Below are positions 43,667-52,476 of a stretch of DNA of 64,000 nt, piece by piece. The stretch's first letter is position 1. Each line of letters starts with the position of its first letter. The notes under the pieces are model-generated. The model was not told where the DNA came from. It did no database searches and worked only from the letters and a program-made list of their open reading frames with translations. A program made the translations under genes and the position numbers. The stretch is from positions 40,102 to 104,101 of the forward strand of contig JAQTYU010000012.1 of assembly GCA_028688145.1 (NCBI GenBank). The letters are read 5' to 3'. The DNA comes from Thiotrichaceae bacterium (GTDB taxonomy: Bacteria > Pseudomonadota > Gammaproteobacteria > Beggiatoales > Beggiatoaceae).

Positions 43667-45637
43667 TTAAGGCTTAAATCCTCTTATCCTCTGCTTCAAC
43701 AAGGGTAATAACTCAGGTTGATTGCGGTAGCGAATTTGCGTATATAACGCGGTAATTTCCTGCAAAGCCACGGACAAATCGGGACGCACCGCCCCCACCC
43801 GCGCCGCAAAATCCCACGCCCCTTCGCTGGTATGACGCACAAATTGACGCTTTGCCAAACGACGACACAATTTCAAATATAAACGCTGTGCGGGGTCTTT
43901 TGGCGTATAACCCGCGTGCATCCATAACCACGTTGCCACCGCACTGAATAAAGTCGCGAGCAAGGCAATTAATAACACGCCCAACTGCTGCCAATCCCAA
44001 TTTCCCAAGCCGATATTATTCAAAAATTGGGTTTGTCGCTCGGTGTTATAGCCCAAAACCCATTGTTTCCAGCCATAATTCAGCGCGTCTAAACTGCGGC
44101 GCATCTCTTGCCAAGCTTGCACCAAACCCGAACTTTGTTCCAAATTCATGCCCAAAGGACTGTATTGCTGCGGCAAAGCGGTGTCGATGCCTGAATTGAT
44201 GCGTTCTGGCGCAACCGCCCCCGTGGGGTCAACGCGCACCCAGCCTTGTCCTTCCAGCCAAACTTCACTCCAAGCATGGGCATCGCGCTGCCGCACTAGC
44301 ATATATTCGCCCATCTCATTGATTTCACCGCCTAAATAACCGGTCACCACCCGCGATGGAATGCCCGCCGCCCGCATTAATACCGTAAATGCCGCCGCAT
44401 AATGTTCACAAAAACCCTCGCGGGTATTGAACAAAAACTCATCGACACTGTCGCCTGTCAATAACGGCGGAGTCAGGCTGTAATAAAAGGCTTGTTGCCG
44501 AAAATACTGCATCGCCTGTTGCACAATCATTTCAGGACTTAAACCTTGTTTAAGCCATTGTTTGGAAAGCTCACGCGTTTTAGGATGTTTACCCTCTGGT
44601 AAACGCAATGCCATCTGGCGTTGTACCTTGGCTAAATCTTTCATTTTATATTCTGGGAAAGACTCGGCAGCGTAGCGCGTTAATTGACGAATCGGCAGCA
44701 TCGACAGCAATTGAAAATCAGAACTGATATAAGTTCTTAATTCTTTCGTTGCCTGCACCGATTGCGGAATATCTAATGCCAATAACCAACGTTGATTATG
44801 TGGCTCTAAAGTCATTTCATATTTATAGCTCTGCCCAGACACAGCTAACACGGGCTTATATTGGGTAATTTCCTGTTGATAACCTGATTTCCATTCCGTA
44901 CCATCCGTCCACCACAACACCGGACCGCGCCAATATAATTGCTTAGGCGGTGGCGGTTTGCCTTGAAATTTTACCCGAAATGCCACTTCATCCGACAAAC
45001 TCAACTCGTTAATATTGCCCATTTTCATGCTTTCACCCAAACCAGTCACGCCTTGATAGGCATCTTTGGGTAAACTCCAAAAATTGGTAGTAATTCGAGG
45101 AAATAAGAAAAATAGCACTAACATCATCGGAATTGCTTGAATTAGTAGCTTACTTGATAAATAAAGACGTTTTTTGAAATTTAGCTGTTGCGGTTGCTCA
45201 TTTAAGCTATTTAAGGTGGCAGTCATGATAATAACAATTATGCCCATATACAGCGCGGTCAAAAAGCTTTGTGAGTACAGAAAATTGGTAATCACTAAAA
45301 AATAGCCCAGCAAACATAAGATAAAAGCATCCCGCATCTGCTGGAGTTCTAAGAGTTTAAAGCCTAATAAAGCAATTAATAAGGAAACGCCTGCTTCTTT
45401 TCCGAAAATTGTCCCATAACTTAAAAATACCCCGACAAATAAGCCCATCGATAAGGCAAATTGCAACCATTGCGGCGGCAGTTTTATCAAATCACTGGCG
45501 TATAAATATCGCCACACAACCAGAAGCGCAAAAGTTCCGCTGACCCACCAATGAATGTGGCTGAGATGCGGTAACACCACGAGGCTTAAAGCGAATAATA
45601 GCCATTGCAGGCTGGGTAAGGGAGGAAAAGTATTCAT
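43667..45637 (-). CDS. tgpA: TgpA-type membrane transglutaminase (DUF3488), locus 1
   Basis: 656 residues from the ATG at 45637. About seven N-terminal membrane helices (to 190) of DUF3488, a periplasmic transglutaminase-like domain with TREGFCEHYAAAFTVLMRAA (Cys), RQRDAHAWSEVWLEGQGW (His) and VDPTGA (Asp), one more membrane helix (about 560-580) and a C-terminal DUF4129-like domain. Pseudomonas TgpA is essential for viability and acts on the periplasmic side; its substrate is unknown. Overlaps the DUF58 gene by four bases (ATGA). A second DUF58-TgpA pair is at 58267-61577. Confidence 0.9.
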   Translation of the reverse strand: MNTFPPLPSLQWLLFALSLVVLPHLSHIHWWVSGTFALLVVWRYLYASDLIKLPPQWLQFALSMGLFVGVFLSYGTIFGKEAGVSLLIALLGFKLLELQQMRDAFILCLLGYFLVITNFLYSQSFLTALYMGIIVIIMTATLNSLNEQPQQLNFKKRLYLSSKLLIQAIPMMLVLFFLFPRITTNFWSLPKDAYQGVTGLGESMKMGNINELSLSDEVAFRVKFQGKPPPPKQLYWRGPVLWWTDGTEWKSGYQQEITQYKPVLAVSGQSYKYEMTLEPHNQRWLLALDIPQSVQATKELRTYISSDFQLLSMLPIRQLTRYAAESFPEYKMKDLAKVQRQMALRLPEGKHPKTRELSKQWLKQGLSPEMIVQQAMQYFRQQAFYYSLTPPLLTGDSVDEFLFNTREGFCEHYAAAFTVLMRAAGIPSRVVTGYLGGEINEMGEYMLVRQRDAHAWSEVWLEGQGWVRVDPTGAVAPERINSGIDTALPQQYSPLGMNLEQSSGLVQAWQEMRRSLDALNYGWKQWVLGYNTERQTQFLNNIGLGNWDWQQLGVLLIALLATLFSAVATWLWMHAGYTPKDPAQRLYLKLCRRLAKRQFVRHTSEGAWDFAARVGAVRPDLSVALQEITALYTQIRYRNQPELLPLLKQRIRGFKP

Positions 45638-46635
45638 GGATTTTTTCCAAACAAGGCAAGGGCTTGTAAACAACGCACTCGATGTTGATCGCCGTGGCTG
45701 GGCGGGATTTCGACATCGGGCAGGCGTAAACCGTAGCACGCGCCCTGTTTATCCGCCAACACCACCCACAAAGCTAATTGCGATAAGGCAGTTTCTGTGG
45801 AAGCCAAATGGCTGACTTGTTTCCAATCCAACCATAGCATCGGGCTGCCTGTGCCGCCAAATTGTTTGATGAAAGTGCCTTGGTCACGGGCTTCGACTTT
45901 CCATGCAATGTGGCGCGGCGAATCTCCCAACTGATAAGCGCGATAGCCCAGAAAATCTTCGCCACTGCCTGATTGCAGCGTGCTTTCACCCATGACTTCT
46001 TGCAAACTGGAGGCGGGCAATAAACTTTGTCCCAAAGGCGCGGGATAAACCAAGGCTTTCATGTCTAAATTCAAAATCGCCCACGCATGAAACAAGCCCA
46101 AAGGATAGCGGGTAAATACTGTGACTAAGCCTAAAGGAAAATAGCCGCGTTCTTGGGCAAGCACTTTGATAGAAACTAAAATCGTTTTATTTTCTTCAAC
46201 TTCAACTACGCTGCTTTGTGCACTGGTCTCGGTGGCTTTCCAAAAATTTGGGGCGGGGGCAAGTTGCCAATTCAGGGCATAACGCGCAGCTTGTCCTTGA
46301 TTATCGATGAGAAGTTTAAAGTCTGCCATTTCCCCCACAAAAACGGCCTGTGCTTTGCCCACTTCGACGCTTAAACCTGCTAAATTACGATACGTATATA
46401 AAATCGACACCAGTCCTAAACTGGTGAGTAAGAACGTGAGCAAATAACCCAAGCTATTATTGTAATTAATCGCGCCAAACAGCATGACCAGCAGCGTGCT
46501 GGTGAACCAAATACCGTAACGACTGGGCATAATATAAATGCGTCGCCGCCCCAGTTTTACATGGCTTTGAGGGGGAATAAATTGAATTCGTGCTTTTAAA
46601 GCATGTAAATAGCGGCTTATCGGATTAGTGTACAT
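45634..46635 (-). CDS. DUF58 domain protein, locus 1
   Basis: 333 residues. Two membrane helices near 45-80 (YGIWFTSTLLVMLFGAINYN and LLTFLLTSLGLVSILYTYR) and the DUF58 core with YQLGDSPRHIAWKVEARDQG, a vWA-like metal-binding region. DUF58 proteins normally occur between a MoxR AAA ATPase and a TgpA transglutaminase. Here TgpA follows with a four-base overlap but no MoxR gene precedes; upstream is 600 bases without a gene. Confidence 0.88.
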   Translation of the reverse strand: MYTNPISRYLHALKARIQFIPPQSHVKLGRRRIYIMPSRYGIWFTSTLLVMLFGAINYNNSLGYLLTFLLTSLGLVSILYTYRNLAGLSVEVGKAQAVFVGEMADFKLLIDNQGQAARYALNWQLAPAPNFWKATETSAQSSVVEVEENKTILVSIKVLAQERGYFPLGLVTVFTRYPLGLFHAWAILNLDMKALVYPAPLGQSLLPASSLQEVMGESTLQSGSGEDFLGYRAYQLGDSPRHIAWKVEARDQGTFIKQFGGTGSPMLWLDWKQVSHLASTETALSQLALWVVLADKQGACYGLRLPDVEIPPSHGDQHRVRCLQALALFGKNP

Positions 46636-47238
46636 TATGTGTCACACTGAGGTTTTGCATTTTTGCTTGAAAATTCATGAGCATTTTTCTCAAAATATGC
46701 GTCTTTTTTATGGAGGCTTTGCGGGAGATAATTTAAAAAATTAATACTACGAATTCTGCTTTCAGTCCCGACAAAACCTTTGAATAGAATGTAGCTTATT
46801 TCATATAAGCCATAGTAATCTATGTAAAAATATAATAATTGCTCTAAAAATAGATATTTTATTTATCCTTCTGTAAAAGTGTTTGAGAAATCTCGCTTTT
46901 CAATTATACTTTTAGATACTATCCGATTTAATAGTGAAAGCAGCATTGGGCGTTGACAATGCGAGATGAACGCCGAGCTTAAGATTAGTTTATTCAAGCC
47001 AGCGGTTGAAGCGTTTAAATGAACATAGATGCTATTCTATGGAGTTCGCAGCTGTAAAGTTCACTATACTTACTAATAACGCATAAATAAGCATAGTAAC
47101 CCCCGAGGGATTTCATCTTATCAAAGTCAGTAGAATGTGTTTCGGCTCTGTTAGTTTAGCGTATAACAGCAAGGTGAACACAGGGGGGGATTCTATTCAA
47201 ATTTTTGTTAGGTCATCATCGTAATATTTGGGGGTTCT
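46636..47238. other. AT-rich region without a gene
   Basis: About 600 bases, noticeably AT-rich in the first 300. No open frame, tRNA or IS is recognised. A GGCGTT/AACGCC inverted pair occurs near 46950 and GGGGG lies before the next start. It presumably holds promoters for both flanking genes. Confidence 0.5.
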
Positions 47239-47505
47239 ATGAGAAAAATTTCCTACGTGTTGGGCAGTATGCTAATGGTATGGGGGGTGAATACTTTTGC
47301 CAGCCAACCAACGGATATTAATTATTCCTCAAAGGGAAGCACGGCACTGGGTACGGAATATTCAACTTATACGGTTCGCTGCTCTGACGGAGCCAAACGC
47401 GAAATCACTGCTTGGGATAAGCGCAAAAAGTGGTGTGTTGGGACGAGTAATCATTGTACCAATGACCAGCTCAAAACGGCTAAAGAAGCCTGTGGCGCAA
47501 AGTAA
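47239..47505 (+). CDS. Small secreted Cys-containing protein
   Basis: 88 residues: a signal peptide (KISYVLGSMLMVWGVNTFA, cleavage near 21), then TYTVRCSDGAKREITAWDKR, KKWCVGTSNHCTNDQLK and EACGAK with four Cys that can form two disulfides. No family recognised. A GGGGG tract is upstream of the ATG and a hairpin lies 20 bases past the stop. Monocistronic. Confidence 0.65.
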   Translation: MRKISYVLGSMLMVWGVNTFASQPTDINYSSKGSTALGTEYSTYTVRCSDGAKREITAWDKRKKWCVGTSNHCTNDQLKTAKEACGAK

Positions 47506-47525
47506 CACAGGGGTTTAGCGTGCTT

Positions 47526-47552
47526 GAGTGTATTTGCAGGGCAAGTACACTC
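47526..47552 (+). terminator. Hairpin after the small secreted protein gene
   Basis: GAGTGTATTTGC and GCAAGTACACTC pair over nearly 12 bases with an AGG loop. No T tract follows, so termination strength is doubtful. Confidence 0.4.
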
Positions 47553-47697
47553 GAATCACCTCTCCTAAAGCGAGTTTATGTTGTTTATTCTATCTGTTGA
47601 TATGGTTATTGCTTGCGTATCCTAAACTTACTGCAATGCTTCAATTGCAATTTCAGGCATTGGTGACAATGTTTGATGAGGATGTTTGCTTGTGACT

Positions 47698-48648
47698 TTA
47701 AGCACGTTCTAGTGGAAAAGCCAGCACTTGATTAATGTGATCCACCTGCGCTAACAGCATTAATAATCTATCTAAGCCCAACGCCACCCCCGCACATTGT
47801 GGCATTCCCGCACTCAGGGCTTCTAAAAAGCGTTCATCCAGTGGATATTGTGGCAGTTTTAATTGCTGGCGTTTGCGTAAGTCCGCTTCAAAACGCTGAC
47901 GTTGTTCCGCCGCATCAGTCAGTTCATAAAATCCATTCGCCAATTCCATGCCATACACATAAATTTCAAAGCGTTCAGCCCAGCGATCATCTTCTTGACA
48001 GCGCACGGCTAATGCGGCTTGCGTGGCAGGAAAGTCGGTAATCACCACAGGCGCAACTTGTCCCAAACAAGGTTCAATTTCCTGACTCATGATGAATTGT
48101 AAACAACTGTCACGATCCAGATTTTCAGCACGCATCATCCCCAAACGCGCGGCATAAGTTTGTAACTCTTCCAAATCACATTCCAAAGGATGCAAGCCGA
48201 TGTGTTCTTCAAAAATCGAGGCATAGGTGCTGTATTCTAACGCGGGACAATTCAATACGGTTTGTAATAATTCGCCTACTTCTTCAATCAAATGCAGCAG
48301 TGAAAATTCGGGGCGATACCATTCCAACATCGAAAATTCAGGATTATGCCAGCGTCCCGACTCGCCATCTCGAAACACTTTGGTGATTTGATAAATCGCC
48401 CCACTGCCTGCGGCGAGTAAACGCTTCATCGGCAATTCGGGCGAGGTGTGCATAAACAGGCGTTCTTTGCCGTTGTACAAGGTGTGCATCGGCGCAATCA
48501 TCGGTTCAGGCACACTTCCTGCTGAGAGAATGGGGGTTTCCACTTCTAACACGCCCCGCGCTGCGAAAAAGTGACGGATGTTTTGATAGAGTTCTGCGCG
48601 TCGTTTGAGCATTGCTAAAGTTGCGGAAGGTTGCCATGCCTGAGTCAT
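47698..48648 (-). CDS. epmA: Elongation factor P--(R)-beta-lysine ligase
   Basis: 316 residues resembling the catalytic core of class II lysyl-tRNA synthetase without the anticodon domain. Motif 2 (VFRDGESGRWHNPEFSMLEW) and motif 3 (GVALGLDRLLML) are visible, plus VLEVETPILSAGSVPEP near the N-terminus. EpmA attaches beta-lysine to EF-P so that ribosomes pass polyproline stretches. epmB and efp are not adjacent. An IS1-type element lies upstream. Confidence 0.95.
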   Translation of the reverse strand: MTQAWQPSATLAMLKRRAELYQNIRHFFAARGVLEVETPILSAGSVPEPMIAPMHTLYNGKERLFMHTSPELPMKRLLAAGSGAIYQITKVFRDGESGRWHNPEFSMLEWYRPEFSLLHLIEEVGELLQTVLNCPALEYSTYASIFEEHIGLHPLECDLEELQTYAARLGMMRAENLDRDSCLQFIMSQEIEPCLGQVAPVVITDFPATQAALAVRCQEDDRWAERFEIYVYGMELANGFYELTDAAEQRQRFEADLRKRQQLKLPQYPLDERFLEALSAGMPQCAGVALGLDRLLMLLAQVDHINQVLAFPLERA

Positions 48649-48675
48649 AGAGGTCGCCGTGGGGTTGTGTGGTTT

Positions 48676-49394
48676 TTAGGATGGACAGTCCTTATCTCGT
48701 TCCCACGCTCCTGCGTGGGAATGCCTATAGCGTCGCTCTAGCGGCGCGTTCATCCTTAGGTAGTGTTCAAGAAGCAGTGATTTGTTGTAATGGTTAATGA
48801 AATAAATGATAGCTCCGATATGATTTTCTAACTTCTTGGAGAAAGATAAAGTTTTTCTCACTAACCGACTCACTCGCTGTCTTAGCGTATTGTTAAATCG
48901 CTCAATATGATTGGTGAGTCCTGTCTCTTTCCCAACAGCTTTATGGCGTTTACTAGGGAAGACTTTCTTATACGCCTCCCAGAAATCGGTGTAACACACG
49001 GCACATTGCGGGGAGCGAGTCCCATCGTGAGTCTTTATCCAAGGCTAACCACACTTTCTCTTGAGACTTTCCTACAAATGACCACATCTCATCGCATTCT
49101 AAACACAACTTCTTTGATAGGCTGCGGCTCTAGGCGTTGTTTCTCGTACAATCGATTTACATAAGCTTGTAGCCATGTTCCTGAGATTCCTGTGACACGG
49201 GCTATCCCTCTTAGGGGTAACTTCTCTTTTAACAACTTATCTATCTGCGCCCATGTTTCTTGGCTTATGTATTTTTTGGTAGGATGCTCTACAAAATGGC
49301 GACTGCACTCTCGGCATTTATAGTTTTGTGTACCTGAGCGGGTTTTTCCATATTTCACGATATGTGTCGCTTTACAATGAGGGCAAGTCAGCAT
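48676..49394 (-). pseudogene. IS1-family transposase (InsA/InsB frames, broken)
   Basis: InsA-like frame ends at 49089 with KEVVFRMR. In another frame the sequence continues LECDEMWSFVGKSQEKVWLA then LDKDSRWDSLPAMCRVLHRF before a third frame, CYTDFWEAYKKV, resumes. The disruption near 49000-49090 lies in the DDE core, so no active enzyme is expected. The last frame reads past the terminal repeat at 48759 to a stop at 48676. Confidence 0.7.
48696..48747. repeat. GTTCCCACGC/GCGTGGGAA hairpin plus GCGTCGCTC element
   Basis: Diverged member of the TTCCCAAAC-type family: CTCGTTCCCACGCTCCTGCG TGGGAATGCC followed by a GCGTCGCTCTAGCGGCG stem. Between epmA and the IS1-type element. Confidence 0.6.
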
Positions 49395-49458
49395 TTTAGC
49401 TTCTCTTCTATAATCGCCAGTTTTCTTATTTTAATATCACTGCCTCTTGTGCACTACC
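48759..49458 (-). mobile_element. IS1-family element with both ends
   Basis: About 700 bases bounded by inverted repeats GGTAGTGTTCAAGAAGCAGTG and its near-complement ending at 49458 (GGTAGTGCACAAGAGGCAGTG inverted); outer bases agree well. Minus strand contains an InsA-like zinc ribbon part (49394-49089, LTCPHCKATHIVKYGKTRSG and KCRECSRHFVEH) and an InsB-like part (to 48760, CYTDFWEAYKKVFPSKRH and TNHIERFNNTLRQRVSRLVR). Normal length is about 770, so a central stretch is missing or changed. No clear target duplication. Confidence 0.8.
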
Positions 49459-49647
49459 CTTTTTTGAAGCGGTTATAAACAACTCAATGGACTGTACACT
49501 AGATTATACTTAAGTCGCTTGTCAGATGACGAGTAAGACGACCCCAAATAATTTCCACTCTAAAGCTTTATAGCATGATGATTTAGCTGGAAAGTTATTT
49601 GTTGCCTGAAGACCGCGAACACAGAATTCCAAAGGATGGAATTGTTC

Positions 49648-50772
49648 ATGAAAGTTCTTGAAAAAGTAGAATCGTTTATTTTTGAGTCACCGCTTTGGAA
49701 GTTTGTTCTGGTTTTACTCAGTCTTTCTTTTTTTAAAACAGGCATTTGGTACATGCCAAATCTTGAGGATTATCGCGTCATTGTGAATAATCCATTTATT
49801 AATCCCTATCCTGATCCGAATATGCAGTACTTGTTGTGGAGTTGGTTAGGACCGTTTATGGCATGGCTGCTGGGCGCACAAAGCAAGTGGGCATTTATCC
49901 TATTTCACCTGATGTTTTCTGTAGCATTCACTGGCTTATTTATAAAATTAGTATTTTCTCGATTGCCCAACCCAATTGCCAGAGTTTCCCTCATCTTATT
50001 TAGTATTATTCCTGCCTCGACGACGGCTTATTTTTGGGCTGGTATTGACTCAATCACTTTATTTATCATGCTGTTTGCGCTGGCTTATCCAAAACACGCC
50101 CTTCTTACCCTGATTACGGGCATTGCTTTGGGAATGCAACATTTTGAACAAGGCTTTTTTGCAACGGGAAGCTTGTTATTTGCGGTATTACTGAGCAGAA
50201 AATATGACCGTGAATTTAACAGTTATTCGCTTAAATTTTGCATTATGTTATTTTCTGGGGTGATTATTGGTAAGTTATGCTTAATTGGGCTGTTTCAATA
50301 CCATGATATTGCTGTCAATTCAGGAAGAATGTACTGGCTGAAAGAACATATTTTACAGATACTGCACGAATTATTTTTTCATGTTCACTATATTGTATGG
50401 TCTACGCTCGGGCTGGGTTGGCTCATTGCCTTGAAATATTTAGATTTAGGGCGCAAAGCGATTCCATTTTTTGCAAGTTTGCTGGGTTTAATGCTGTTGC
50501 TGCCGATGTGTGAAGATCAAACTCGTGTTTTGTCTATTGTGACTTTTTTGTTATTGAGTGTGTATTGGTTTTTAAATGAACGCTTTCTAAACACTCTCTC
50601 TAAGCAGGAAGTTTCTTTAGTGTTCTTAATTTGGGCAATGATGCCTTGGGATTGGGTTTTTATGGGAAAACCTAAATGGTCAGCGTTCCCATTTGACGTA
50701 GCGTATTTATTACACTATTTATTCGGCTGGTTTGAACTACCTGCACATATCGATGATTGGCCCTTTCTTTGA
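49648..50772 (+). CDS. Polytopic membrane protein of unknown function
   Basis: 374 residues from the ATG at 49648 (AAGGA upstream; the ATG at 49636 overlaps that site). About nine to ten membrane helices. Short charged loops such as YMPNLEDYRVIVNN, YPDPNMQYLLWSW in the first periplasmic loop, and ALGMQHFEQGFFATGSLL. The architecture recalls GT-C-type glycosyltransferases or polymer-related membrane proteins, but no catalytic motif is recognised, so I do not assign function. Flanked by an IS1-type element and a terminator hairpin at 50805-50841. Confidence 0.6.
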   Translation: MKVLEKVESFIFESPLWKFVLVLLSLSFFKTGIWYMPNLEDYRVIVNNPFINPYPDPNMQYLLWSWLGPFMAWLLGAQSKWAFILFHLMFSVAFTGLFIKLVFSRLPNPIARVSLILFSIIPASTTAYFWAGIDSITLFIMLFALAYPKHALLTLITGIALGMQHFEQGFFATGSLLFAVLLSRKYDREFNSYSLKFCIMLFSGVIIGKLCLIGLFQYHDIAVNSGRMYWLKEHILQILHELFFHVHYIVWSTLGLGWLIALKYLDLGRKAIPFFASLLGLMLLLPMCEDQTRVLSIVTFLLLSVYWFLNERFLNTLSKQEVSLVFLIWAMMPWDWVFMGKPKWSAFPFDVAYLLHYLFGWFELPAHIDDWPFL

Positions 50773-50804
50773 TGCGATAACGCCTTAATTCACAAGGTGT
50801 AAAA

Positions 50805-50841
50805 TAAGACCTGACAGATTTTTAAAGTTTGGCAGGTCTTA
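50805..50841. terminator. Hairpin after the membrane protein gene
   Basis: TAAGACCTG and CAGGTCTTA form a stem; outer bases extend it with AAAT/ATTTC. Similar AGACCTG palindrome at 57821-57853. Confidence 0.55.
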
Positions 50842-50873
50842 AAATTTCACCCCGTTTTCAATGAGAAAACCCC

Positions 50874-51431
50874 ATGTCAGACAATCCTTATCGCATTCCA
50901 CAAAGCCATGTGGATTCTAAAGAAGAAAATGAGGGTGAAATTAAATACTTCTCTCACAAAGGACGAATTGGACGTTTACGTTACTTTTTCGCGACTTCAA
51001 TAATAATTTTTGGCGGCGTGTTTTGGGCAGGATTTTGGATTTTACAATCACTCAAGCTCGCGTTAGGAAGTGAAACCGAGCTTCCTGTGATCATGCGTAA
51101 TGAAAACTTCATCTCATTCATTTCCTCAGCTACCCCATTTATCGTATTAGCCTTGTGTTTATTACCCAGTCTTCAACGTTTACACGATCTCAATCGTCAG
51201 GGATGGTTTGTATTATTACTTGCAGTACCTGCCATTAATATTATTTTATGGCTTGCCTTATGTGGAATTTCAGGCACGCCCACACATAACCAGTTTGGCG
51301 CACCGCCACCCCAAAATAGCTTACTGATAAAAATCACAAGTATTTTATTGGTAGTGTGTTGGATTTGGCTGGGATACTTCGCATTTTTTGATAATTTTAA
51401 TTCAGCAACACGACACCAAGTAATATCTTAA
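50874..51431 (+). CDS. DUF805 domain membrane protein
   Basis: 185 residues. Short hydrophilic N-terminus, then the DUF805 mark SHKGRIGRLRYFF, about four membrane helices, RLHDLNRQGWFVLLL and the C-terminal NQFGAPPPQN motif before a last helix. DUF805 proteins are inner-membrane proteins without a firm function. Single gene, preceded by the AGACCTG hairpin. Confidence 0.85.
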   Translation: MSDNPYRIPQSHVDSKEENEGEIKYFSHKGRIGRLRYFFATSIIIFGGVFWAGFWILQSLKLALGSETELPVIMRNENFISFISSATPFIVLALCLLPSLQRLHDLNRQGWFVLLLAVPAINIILWLALCGISGTPTHNQFGAPPPQNSLLIKITSILLVVCWIWLGYFAFFDNFNSATRHQVIS

Positions 51432-51477
51432 ACAGCGTTGCAGGGGATATTGATGAGTATTTCGAGAAAGAAAGGGA

Positions 51478-51505
51478 AAAGTTCCCACCCCGAAAGGTGA
51501 GAACT
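51478..51505 (-). terminator. Terminator of the alpha-E gene
   Basis: On the minus strand GTTCTCACC/GGTGGGAAC (51481-51504) forms a stem around CTTTCGG and is followed by TTTTCCCTTTC. About ten bases past the stop of the alpha-E gene. Confidence 0.6.
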
Positions 51506-51513
51506 CAAAAATA

Positions 51514-52470
51514 TTAGGCTGGATTATTGGCTACGTCATCGTTACCAAAATATGCCGTTGCAATGTGATTGTGCACAGTTTGCAAAGCAATTTGCAGTTC
51601 GTCTACAAATTCGTGCAATTTCCCATCACTGAGAATTTGTTGTACGTTGGCAGATTGCACTTTACGCTGAATGCGTGCCAAATTGCGTAAGGGGGCATCA
51701 TTCTTGGGCAGATTGAATAAACATCTTTCCACCACGCTTAAACTGTAATACATCGAACGTGGGAATTCTTTGTTTTGTAACAAGAATTTTACCACATCTT
51801 CGCCCCGCACCCGCAGGCGCACATGTTGGCGATACATTTGATAAGCCGTCAAAGATTTAAGCACACTCATCCACTGAATATTCTCAAACGGAGTCAAATT
51901 GACATGCCCGTGTTTTTGCCAAAGGTCAGCAGTGCGCACATCTAAAATACGGCTGGTCATATCGGCACGTTCCAAAAAACTGCCCATGCGCAAGAAATTA
52001 TACGCCGAGTCACGGCTCATCGTGCCCGAAGTCACCCCCGTCACCATTTGACAGCCGAGAATTACTTTTTTCAGGAATTCATAGCGACCGCGTTTCGTCA
52101 CCCCTTGTTCTGCTTGCTCATTGACGTATAAATATAAGTCATTGAGCTGTTCCCACACATCCGCAGGCACGATGTCGCGTGTCGTCCGCATGTTTTCCCG
52201 TGCTTGCGCCACCGCAGAAAGAATAGAACTGGAATTTCTAGGGTCAAGCATTAAGAACTTGGTGATATTGCGTTCGTTGGCTTCAATATCATAGGTATTG
52301 AATAACTCCTCGCTGCCCATAATCGCGATCAGCGGTTGCCAACCCAAGGTTAAACTGGTCGGCAAATCTAACAATAAATTGCTGTTGACGTTGATTAAAC
52401 GCCCTGTGTTTTCGGCACGTTCAACATAACGCCCTAACCAATAAACATTCCGTGCGACTCTTGATAACAT
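51514..52470 (-). CDS. Alpha-E domain protein (DUF403)
   Basis: 318 residues, all helical, with the DUF403 signature MLSRVARNVYWLGRYVERAE, DPRNSSSILSAVAQARENMR and FLRMGSFLERADMTSRILD. Members occur next to a circularly permuted ATP-grasp protein and a transglutaminase, probably linking amino acids or peptides; the product is not known. Six bases after the ATP-grasp stop, so translationally coupled. Confidence 0.9.
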   Translation of the reverse strand: MLSRVARNVYWLGRYVERAENTGRLINVNSNLLLDLPTSLTLGWQPLIAIMGSEELFNTYDIEANERNITKFLMLDPRNSSSILSAVAQARENMRTTRDIVPADVWEQLNDLYLYVNEQAEQGVTKRGRYEFLKKVILGCQMVTGVTSGTMSRDSAYNFLRMGSFLERADMTSRILDVRTADLWQKHGHVNLTPFENIQWMSVLKSLTAYQMYRQHVRLRVRGEDVVKFLLQNKEFPRSMYYSLSVVERCLFNLPKNDAPLRNLARIQRKVQSANVQQILSDGKLHEFVDELQIALQTVHNHIATAYFGNDDVANNPA

Positions 52471-52476
52471 GTTGAA

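Noticed and set aside
47150..47215. Possible integron attC site (GTTAG...TAAC, TTGTTAGG)
   Set aside because: The R and L boxes do not pair correctly, no integrase and only one small gene nearby.
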